A stretch of 64,000 nt of DNA, from the NCBI RefSeq assembly GCF_022012445.1, contig NZ_JAKLTS010000001.1, positions 620,001 to 684,000 of the forward strand, written 5' to 3'. The notes under the pieces were generated by a model, which was not told where the DNA came from, did no database searches, and worked only from the letters and a program-made list of their open reading frames with translations. The DNA comes from Massilia sp. TS11 (GTDB lineage Bacteria; Pseudomonadota; Gammaproteobacteria; Burkholderiales; Burkholderiaceae_D). The position numbers and the translations under genes were made by a program. Shown one piece after another: positions 57,410 to 64,000 of the stretch (its first letter is position 1; every line of letters starts with the position of its first letter).

Positions 57410-58537
57410 TCAAGCGCTGCGCAGGCGCCACAGCGAGGTGGTTTCGGCAGCGCGCGCGGCGTGCAGCGGATCGCTGACGTCGCGGCTGCGCGGATGCTGC
57501 GGCTTGGTGTCGATGCGGCCAGCCACCACCAGGCCGGCGGCGCCGATCCAGTCGAGCAGCTGAGCGCGGCTGCGCAGGCCGATCTTTTCGGCCAGGTCGG
57601 ACAGAATCAGCCAACCTTCGCCGCCAGGATTCAGGTGGGCGGCCAGGCCGTCGAGGAAGCCGCGCAGCATGCGGCTGTCGGGATCGTAGATCGCGTATTC
57701 GAGGGCGGCGCTGGGGCGGCCCGGCAGCCAGGGCGGATTGCAGACGACCAGATCGGCGCGGCCGGCCGGGAACAGGTCGGCTTCGATGATGCTGGCCGCA
57801 AGGCCCAGGCGCGCCAGATTCTCGCGTGCGCAGGCCAAAGCACGTGCGTCCTGGTCGGTGCCGGTGACCGTCAGGCCGCGCTTGGCCAGCACGGCCGTCA
57901 GCACGCCGGTGCCAGTGCCGATGTCGAAGGCGCTGCGCGCGCCCGCCGGCAGGGCGGCATCGGCCACCAGCTGCACATACTCGCCGCGGATCGGCGAGAA
58001 CACGCCGTAGTGCGGGTGGATGCGCGCGCCGAGGGCCGGAATGTCGACGCCGTTCTTGCGCCATTCATAGGCGCCGATCACGCCAAGCAGCTCGCGCAGC
58101 GACAGCACGAAAGGCACGGTCGGCGCGCCATACACCTGTTCCAGCGCGGCGCGCGCATCGGGGGCGCGGCGCAGGGCGATGCTGTAGTCGGCCTGCACCG
58201 GCAGCAGCAGCATGCCGAGAATGCGCGCGCGCTGGCCCTGGGCCTGGCGCATCTGGTGGAAGGCCGTCAGCAGATCGGGCGCGGCGACCGCCGGTTTGCG
58301 TTTGGCGCGCGCGTCGATGCGGCGCGCCAGCGCCTGCAGCAACTGGCGGCCGTTGTGGTAGTCGCCGCGCCAGAGCAGGGCCGTGCCTTCGCAGGCCAGC
58401 TTGTAGGCCTGGTCGGCCGGCATGCGGTCGTCGGCCAGGACGACTTTGCGCGGGGCCGGCACGCCGCTTTCGGCGCGCCAGGCGGCCGTGCGCTGCTGGC
58501 CGTCTTCGGTCCAGGCGATGGTGGCGGCGGCGTCCAT
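57410..58537 (-). CDS. Class I SAM methyltransferase (N6-adenine/glutamine type, NPPW)
   Basis: 375-residue enzyme. An N-terminal helical region is followed by the SAM fold: FDIGTGTGVLTAVLA (motif I), TGTDQDARALACARENL (motif II) and the catalytic VVCNPPW (motif IV), as in PrmC or rRNA/DNA N-methyltransferases. The N-terminal FSPIRGEYV block resembles the PrmC/RlmG type group. One base after the zinc-ribbon protein gene, implying coupling. Substrate undetermined. Confidence 0.85.
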   Translation of the reverse strand: MDAAATIAWTEDGQQRTAAWRAESGVPAPRKVVLADDRMPADQAYKLACEGTALLWRGDYHNGRQLLQALARRIDARAKRKPAVAAPDLLTAFHQMRQAQGQRARILGMLLLPVQADYSIALRRAPDARAALEQVYGAPTVPFVLSLRELLGVIGAYEWRKNGVDIPALGARIHPHYGVFSPIRGEYVQLVADAALPAGARSAFDIGTGTGVLTAVLAKRGLTVTGTDQDARALACARENLARLGLAASIIEADLFPAGRADLVVCNPPWLPGRPSAALEYAIYDPDSRMLRGFLDGLAAHLNPGGEGWLILSDLAEKIGLRSRAQLLDWIGAAGLVVAGRIDTKPQHPRSRDVSDPLHAARAAETTSLWRLRSA

Positions 58538-58538
58538 A

Positions 58539-58757
58539 TCAGTGATGGTGCACCCAGTTCAGGTCGTCGGAGGCCAGATAGTCGGCCACGGCCTGCGGAT
58601 TGCCGGTGGCGTGGCGGCGCACTTCGCCGCAATCGCAGATGCCCATGTAGGGCTGGATGTGCGAGCAGGCCGAGACTTTCTGCAGAAAGACCTTCACCGT
58701 CTTGCCGCACTGCGTGCACTTGAAACTCAGGGTGCGGGGCGCTTTCAGGAGATGCAT
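58539..58757 (-). CDS. Small zinc-ribbon protein
   Basis: 72-residue protein with CTQCGK and CDCGE, two halves of a zinc ribbon, and a His-rich end (WVHHH). It could bind nucleic acid or act as an accessory subunit of the methyltransferase encoded one base downstream. No family recognised with certainty. Confidence 0.7.
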   Translation of the reverse strand: MHLLKAPRTLSFKCTQCGKTVKVFLQKVSACSHIQPYMGICDCGEVRRHATGNPQAVADYLASDDLNWVHHH

Positions 58758-58784
58758 GCTGGGGTCCGGGTAAAAGCCGGTATT

Positions 58785-61700
58785 TTACGCGATCTCGATG
58801 CGGCTGCTGCCGCCGCCCAGCGGCTGCACCTGCACGCGTACGGCGATCCGTTCGGTCATCTCCTGCACATGCGAGATGACGCCGACTTTGCGGCCCAGCG
58901 CCTGCAGGCCGTCGAGGGCGTCGAGGGCGACCCGCAGGGTCTCGCTATCGAGGCTGCCGAAGCCCTCGTCGATGAACAGGCTTTCGACGCGCACGCGGTT
59001 GGCCGACAGGGCCGCCAGGCCGAGCGCCAGCGCCAGGGCCACGAGGAAGGTCTCGCCGCCCGACAGCGAATGCACGGCGCGCAGTTCGCCGCCCATGTCC
59101 TGATCGCGCACGGCCAGGGCCAGCGCGCCCTGGCCGCCCAGGCGCACACGTTCGAGCCGGTAGCGGCGCGCCAGCTGCAGCAGGTGTTCGTTGGCGTAGG
59201 CGAGCAGCACGTCGAGCGTGAACTGCTGCGCGTAGTTGCGGAATTTTTTGCCGTCGGCGGAACCTATCAGCTCGCTCATCATGGCCCAGCGCTGGGTGAT
59301 GGCCTGCTGGGCGGCCAGGCGCTCCAGATGGCTGGCGGCCAGCTGGCGGCGCTGGTCGTCCTGATCGCGCTGATGGCGCAGGGCGGCGCAGGCGCCGTGG
59401 GCCTGCTGCCAGGCGGCGTCGGCGGCCTGGAAGCGGCTGGCAGCGCTGGCGGCGTCGCTGTCGGCCAGGGCCGGCCGCTGGGTCTGATGCTCGGCCGCGC
59501 GCGCAAAGCGCTCGCGGTGCACGCTGGCCGCATCGGCGCTGGCCTGCTGCAGATCGTTCAGGGCTGCGCGCTCGGCCGCCACCCACGCGGGGCTGTGCGC
59601 GAGCTGGGCTTGCAGCTGTTCGGCCGTACAGGCCTGCGCGGCGCACCAGTCGGCCAGCGCCTGGTCGGCGGCGGCGGCGGCGCTGATGGCCGCGGCGTGC
59701 TGCTGCTGCGCGTGCGTGCGGCTGGTCGCGGCGGCGCTTTCCGCCTGTGCGGCGCTATCGCGCGCCTGCTGCTGCGCGGCCTGGGTCTGTTCGGCCGCGG
59801 CGAGAGTGGCGCGCAATGCCGCTTCCACCGTGCTGGTGGCGCGGCCGCCGAACAGCGCCGCGCGTGTGGCCTGAGCTGCGCTGTGGCGTTGCTGCTGCTG
59901 CGTATGCTGGCTCTGCGCCTGGGCCAGGGCGAGGGTGGCGCGCTGCTGGCGTTCGCAGGCGGGCGCGCGGGCGGCCGCCACTTCCTTCAGCGTGGCCTGG
60001 GCAGTGGCCAGTGCGCTCTGTTGGGCCGACCAGGCGGCCGCGCGCTTGGCGCAAGCCTCCTCGAAGGCCTGCGGGTCTGCCCGCCAGGCCGCGCGCCAGG
60101 CCGGATCGGTAAAGGCTTCGTCCAGTTCGGTCTGGCGCGCGCTCAGGCTTGCGCTGCGTTCGTCCAGGGTGTGGCGCAGGCGGGTCTGCTCGGCCTCGGC
60201 CGCGCTGGCGGCCAGAGTGGCGGCATGCAGCGTGGCCTGGGCCGCAGCCAGCGCCTGCTGGGCGAGGATGTCGGCTTCCTGCGCCTGCTGCGCGGCCCGG
60301 CGCGCCGCCTCCAGGCGCGCTTCGTCTTCGGTTAGCTGTGCGAGGGCGGCGTCCAGCGCCGCGCGCAGTGCGGCCAGCGGCGTGCTGGCAAGTTCCGCAC
60401 GCAGCGGCAGGGCGTCCCAGGCGGCGCCATGGGCGGCGCTGGCTTGCGCATGGGTGGCGATGTCTTCGCCCATGGCCGCCATTTGCTGGGTGCTGGCGGC
60501 GATCGTCGCTTCCAGGCTGGCGCGGTGGCGTGCGTTGGCGTCGAGGGCGGCGCGCGCCGCTTCGGCGTCCTGGCTCAGGGTCTGGGTCAGGTCGGCCAGG
60601 CGCGCCTCGGCTCCGTGCAGGGGATGCTCGGTGCTGCCGCATACGGGGCAGGCGTCGCCGTCCTGCAGCTGCTGGCGCAGGGCCTGCACATTGTCGGTGG
60701 TGGCCAGCAGGGCGAAACGCAGGGACTTGTCGGCCTGGATGCTGGCGGCTTCGAGCGCGGGCGCGGCGGCGCGCGCCGCTTCCAGAGCGCTGCGGGCGCT
60801 GGCGATCTGCTGCTGCAGTTCGTGCTGGCGGCTGGCCAGCTGCTGGCCGCTGGCGGCCAGGCGCGCGCCCTCGGCCTGCAGCAGCTCGGCGGCGGCCAGT
60901 TCGCGCTCACGCGTTTGCAAGGCGCTGCGGCGCTGCTGCACGGCTGCGCTGTCGATGGCCTGCAGGGCGGCGTCGGCGTCGCGCCGGCTGGCGGCGCTCA
61001 GGTTGGCGGCATCGCTGGCCTTGCGCTGCGCTTCCGTCGCGCTGCCAAGGCCAGCCGCGGTGGCGCCGGCTTTGGCTTGCGCCTGCGCCGCCGCGCTGGC
61101 GGCTTGATCGACGGCGTCGGCCGCTGCGCGCAGTTGCGTGAGCAGGCGCTGCCAGCGCGGCCATTGCTGCGCCAATGCGCTATCGGTCTGGTGCGCCGCC
61201 AGCCATGCCTCGGCGGCGCTGGCCTGTGCGCTGGCGTCGCCGTGGCGGGCATCGAGGGCGGCCAGCGCCGCCTGTGCGGCGTCGGCTTCGGCGGTGGCGC
61301 CGGCCAGGGCCTGGGCCGTCTGCTCCAGCTGTTCGGCCTGGGCCTGCAGGCTGGCGTCCAGGGCCTTGGCCTGGTCGAGCTGCGGCTGCGCCTCGCGCAG
61401 GGCGGCCTGGGCGGCCTGCACGGCCTGTTGTGCCTCAGTCAGGGCGGCGCGGCTGCTGCTGGCGCGCTGACTGGCGGCCTGCCATGCCGCTTCGCTGTCC
61501 TGCACGGCTTGTGCTGCCGCCTGTACGGCAGCGCCGCAACGCGTCTGTTCCTGCACCAGCGGGCGCGCTTGCTGGGCCTGGTCGATGGCGGCCAGCTGCT
61601 GCTGGCGCGCGGCGGCATCGGTCAGCGCCTGCTGGGCGGCGGCGAGGGCGGCGGCGCTGGCCTCCTGGGCCTGGGTCAGGCGCTGCGCCTCCTGCCACCA

Positions 61701-62492
61701 GCGCAGCGCCTGGTCGGCCTGCTGGCGTGCCTGCTCGCTGGCCTGCAGCTGCTGCTCGGCCTCGGCACAGGCCGTGTCGAGGGCGCTGCGGGCGGCCGGG
61801 TCGAGCGGCTGCTGGTGCGCCATTTCCTGGGTCAGCAGGCGCAGCGCCTCCTGCTCCTGCTTGCAGCGCTCGAAGGCGCGCACCGACAGCTGGCTGTAGA
61901 TCACGCTGCCGGTCAGGGTTTCGAGCAGCTCGCCGCGTTCGTTTTCGTCGGCGCGCAGGAAGGTGGCAAAGTCGTTCTGGGCCAGCAGCACGGCGCGCGT
62001 GAACTGGTCGAAGCTCAGGCCGATGCGGGCCTGGATTTCGGCCAGCACCTCGGTATTGGTGCCGCCGATCGGACTGCCCTCGGGCAGGCGCTTGAGGCTG
62101 TGACTGGCCTGCTGGATGGCGCCGGTGGCGCGTCGGCGCGCACGCCACACGCTCCAGCTGGCGCGGTAGGCGTGGCCGTCGTGGCCGATGAAATCGACTT
62201 CGGCCAGGCCTTCGGCGCAGCCGCGCCGCAGCAGGTTGCGCGGGTCGAGCGCGTGGATGGTCTCCTCGCCGACATCGGGAATCGTGAGGCCGGCGCGATT
62301 GGTTTTTTCCAGCCGCGGGGTGCGGCCGTACAGGGCCACGCAGAGGGCGTCGAGCAGGGTGCTCTTGCCGGCACCGGTGGCGCCGCAAATGGCGAACAGG
62401 CCGCTACTGGCCAGCGGCTCGCTTTGGAAGTCGACCTCGAAGGGGCCGGCCAGCGCGGTCAGATTGCGCCCGCCGATGCGCAGGATCTTCAT
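58785..62492 (-). CDS. sbcC: DNA exonuclease subunit SbcC (SMC-like ATPase)
   Basis: 1235-residue Rad50-type protein. Walker A GATGAGKST is at residues 37-45; two long Ala/Gln-rich coiled coils flank a zinc hook CPVC near residue 615; the C-terminal lobe has the signature LSGGETFLVALAL and Walker B LFIDEGFGSLD. With SbcD it cleaves hairpins and processes replication intermediates. Start overlaps the sbcD stop (ATGA). Confidence 0.95.
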   Translation of the reverse strand: MKILRIGGRNLTALAGPFEVDFQSEPLASSGLFAICGATGAGKSTLLDALCVALYGRTPRLEKTNRAGLTIPDVGEETIHALDPRNLLRRGCAEGLAEVDFIGHDGHAYRASWSVWRARRRATGAIQQASHSLKRLPEGSPIGGTNTEVLAEIQARIGLSFDQFTRAVLLAQNDFATFLRADENERGELLETLTGSVIYSQLSVRAFERCKQEQEALRLLTQEMAHQQPLDPAARSALDTACAEAEQQLQASEQARQQADQALRWWQEAQRLTQAQEASAAALAAAQQALTDAAARQQQLAAIDQAQQARPLVQEQTRCGAAVQAAAQAVQDSEAAWQAASQRASSSRAALTEAQQAVQAAQAALREAQPQLDQAKALDASLQAQAEQLEQTAQALAGATAEADAAQAALAALDARHGDASAQASAAEAWLAAHQTDSALAQQWPRWQRLLTQLRAAADAVDQAASAAAQAQAKAGATAAGLGSATEAQRKASDAANLSAASRRDADAALQAIDSAAVQQRRSALQTRERELAAAELLQAEGARLAASGQQLASRQHELQQQIASARSALEAARAAAPALEAASIQADKSLRFALLATTDNVQALRQQLQDGDACPVCGSTEHPLHGAEARLADLTQTLSQDAEAARAALDANARHRASLEATIAASTQQMAAMGEDIATHAQASAAHGAAWDALPLRAELASTPLAALRAALDAALAQLTEDEARLEAARRAAQQAQEADILAQQALAAAQATLHAATLAASAAEAEQTRLRHTLDERSASLSARQTELDEAFTDPAWRAAWRADPQAFEEACAKRAAAWSAQQSALATAQATLKEVAAARAPACERQQRATLALAQAQSQHTQQQQRHSAAQATRAALFGGRATSTVEAALRATLAAAEQTQAAQQQARDSAAQAESAAATSRTHAQQQHAAAISAAAAADQALADWCAAQACTAEQLQAQLAHSPAWVAAERAALNDLQQASADAASVHRERFARAAEHQTQRPALADSDAASAASRFQAADAAWQQAHGACAALRHQRDQDDQRRQLAASHLERLAAQQAITQRWAMMSELIGSADGKKFRNYAQQFTLDVLLAYANEHLLQLARRYRLERVRLGGQGALALAVRDQDMGGELRAVHSLSGGETFLVALALALGLAALSANRVRVESLFIDEGFGSLDSETLRVALDALDGLQALGRKVGVISHVQEMTERIAVRVQVQPLGGGSSRIEIA

Positions 62493-63712
62493 GCGCCCTC
62501 CGCCAGCAGCAGTTCGGCGAAGGCCTGGGCCAGCTCGGGCGGCGGCGCCTGCTGGTAGCGCTCCGCGTACAGGCGGGCGAACACGTCCTGCGGCGCCATC
62601 AGGCGCAATTGGTCGACGCTGAGGGCGGGCACGGTGTCGGGCGCAGCCGGCGCGGCGCGCTGCGGATCGATTCGCGCCAGCCGCACGGCTTTGCCGGCCA
62701 GCGCCTGTTCGATCTCGGCGCGCAGGCCGGGCAGGGGCTTATCGAGCAGCACGCGCACTTCGAGAAAGGGCTGCAGCGCGGCCTCGGTGGCGGGCAGGTC
62801 GAGGGCGGCCAGCGCTGCCAGCACCTGATCGAGCGGCGCGTGGCGCGCCGGTACGCGCAGCAGCGGCACGGCGCGCGGCACGGGCAGGGCGCTGATCTCG
62901 CAGCCGGCCGCGCCCAGGTCGACCCGCAGCACCTGATGGGGGTAGTCGATTTCGGAGAAGGACAAGGGCAGCGGGCTGCCGCTGTAGCGCACCGTCGGCC
63001 GTCCGACCTGCTGGGCCAGATGCAGGTGGCCCAGCGCCACGTAGTCGATCTCGGGACCGAACAGGCTGGCGGGCAGGGCCTCGCTGCCGCCGATGACGAT
63101 GCGGCGTTCGGAGTCGGGCGAGGCCTGGGTCTGGGCCAGATGGCAGTGGCCCATGGCGATCAGCGCCTGGCCGCTCTGGCGCAGCTGCAGCGCGTGGCTG
63201 GCCGCCTGCTGATACAGGGCGGCGATGCCGGCCAGGTAGGGATCTTCCGCGCCGTCCACGCGCGCCACGTCGCCCGGCCGCAGGAAGGGAATGGCCAGGC
63301 ACCAGGCGGCGACGGCGCCGCTGGCGTCGCGCAGGGGCAGCACCAGACGCGCCACATCGATGCTGCCATCGGGCTGGCGCGGCACCGGGCCGACCAGCAC
63401 CACGCCGCTGTCCTCCAGCAGCGGCTGGGGTGCTTCCAGCCGCTGGGGCGAGTCGTGATTGCCGGCGATGACGACGATCTGCAGGCGCGGCAGGGCGCAT
63501 CGCGCCTGCTGCAGGAAGCGGTAGAACTGGCGCAGCGCGCTGGCCGGCGGATTGCTGTTATCGAAAACGTCGCCGGCGATCAGCAGGGCGTCCGGCTGCT
63601 CGCGCTGGAGGGCGGCCAGCAGCCAGTCGAGAAAATGCTGGTGTTCGGCCTGGCGTTCGAAGTTGTGGAAGCTCTGGCCCAGGTGCCAGTCGGAGGTGTG
63701 CAGCAGTCGCAT
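62489..63712 (-). CDS. sbcD: DNA exonuclease subunit SbcD (Mre11-like nuclease)
   Basis: 407-residue metallophosphoesterase. Metal motifs: DWHLGQSFH, GDVFDNSNP, GNHDSPQR, AMGHCHLAQ and ALGHLHLAQ. Forms the nuclease of the SbcCD complex; sbcC follows with a four-base overlap. First gene of the operon, 25 bases from the GGDEF gene upstream. Confidence 0.95.
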   Translation of the reverse strand: MRLLHTSDWHLGQSFHNFERQAEHQHFLDWLLAALQREQPDALLIAGDVFDNSNPPASALRQFYRFLQQARCALPRLQIVVIAGNHDSPQRLEAPQPLLEDSGVVLVGPVPRQPDGSIDVARLVLPLRDASGAVAAWCLAIPFLRPGDVARVDGAEDPYLAGIAALYQQAASHALQLRQSGQALIAMGHCHLAQTQASPDSERRIVIGGSEALPASLFGPEIDYVALGHLHLAQQVGRPTVRYSGSPLPLSFSEIDYPHQVLRVDLGAAGCEISALPVPRAVPLLRVPARHAPLDQVLAALAALDLPATEAALQPFLEVRVLLDKPLPGLRAEIEQALAGKAVRLARIDPQRAAPAAPDTVPALSVDQLRLMAPQDVFARLYAERYQQAPPPELAQAFAELLLAEGA

Positions 63713-63737
63713 GCCGCTACTATAGCCGAAGCGGCTC

Positions 63738-64000
63738 TCAGGCGGCGCTGCGGAAGGTGTTGCGGCCGGCCTGTTTGGCCTGGTACAGGTGGACGTCGGC
63801 CTGTTTGAGCAGGGCCTCGGGCGCCAGCTCGCCGCTGCGATAGAAGGCCACGCCTATGCTGGCCGAAATCGCGACGCGCACGCCTTCGAGGTCGAACGGC
63901 TGCTGCATCACCTGCACGATCTTGGCGGCGATGTGGCGCGCATCCTCCTCGCGCGTGAGCTTCTCCATGATGACCGTGAATTCGTCGCCGCCGAGGCGGG
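63738..64000 (-). CDS. GGDEF-domain protein, 3' end only (window-edge partial)
   Basis: C-terminal 87 residues of a diguanylate cyclase-type protein. The frame is open to the right edge and reads RLGGDEF there, so the active site is intact; SASIGVAFY and ADVHLYQAKQAGRN are the usual downstream motifs. The annotated-looking internal ATG at 63968 is not the start. N-terminal domains lie outside the window. Confidence 0.9.
   Translation of the reverse strand, partial: RLGGDEFTVIMEKLTREEDARHIAAKIVQVMQQPFDLEGVRVAISASIGVAFYRSGELAPEALLKQADVHLYQAKQAGRNTFRSAA

Noticed and set aside
60429..62558. 709-codon ORF opposite sbcC
   Set aside because: Gly/Leu/Ala-rich frame mirrored from the SbcC Ala/Gln coiled coil.

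Overview
The window is high-GC, densely coded bacterial chromosome. The flhDC-motAB-che layout, an EF-P with Arg32 next to an arginine rhamnosyltransferase (EarP), and FGGY/kynurenine/RidA gene sets point to a betaproteobacterium, most likely Oxalobacteraceae (Massilia/Duganella/Janthinobacterium type). The family assignment is inference from gene content, not from a search. Both window edges cut genes: an alkyl-DHAP-synthase-like FAD enzyme on the left and a GGDEF protein on the right.

Left part (1-25 kb), metabolism. A tight FAD oxidase - glycerol-3-phosphate dehydrogenase - FGGY kinase operon is followed by a REC-PAS-GGDEF regulator, an SDR enzyme and a TonB receptor. The receptor lies just downstream of a ThDP enzyme and two citrate-synthase-family proteins that have lost the usual catalytic residues. 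Next comes an amino-acid module (aminotransferase, RidA, EamA exporter, threonine-dehydratase-like enzyme) with a divergent MocR regulator. htpG follows, with a recognisable sigma-32 promoter overlapping the MocR stop codon, then a VirK/YbjX protein and the kynBUA tryptophan-to-anthranilate operon.

Middle part (23-39 kb), motility and chemotaxis. flhDC has a 535-base AT-rich upstream region with two FliA-type promoter motifs exactly 100 bp apart. It is followed by a membrane-linked methyltransferase, motAB, a CheZ-like phosphatase, cheY, cheA, cheW, an MCP, cheR, cheD, cheB, a second cheY, an EAL/HDOD protein and an orphan flgE. Together they encode the master regulator, the stator and a complete phosphorelay with adaptation enzymes.

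Right part (39-64 kb). Housekeeping genes (panC, scpA, metG, apbC, gltX) lead to an array of six tRNA genes (Ala-Glu-Glu-Ala-Glu-Ala). After it, on the minus strand, is a three-gene unit that looks undescribed: a Gln-rich triple glycine-zipper repeat protein, a standalone homologue of a subtilisin prodomain, and an S8 protease carrying the same prodomain. Then come earP-efp, a LysR regulator, dbpA, an initiator tRNA, a periplasmic binding protein, a methyltransferase with a small zinc-ribbon protein, and sbcDC.

The strongest candidates for new biology are the protease/prodomain/repeat-protein operon (48378-51189), the ThDP enzyme with degenerate citrate-synthase pair (8380-11850) with its SD-sequestering inverted repeat, and the tandem FliA-type promoters ahead of flhDC.
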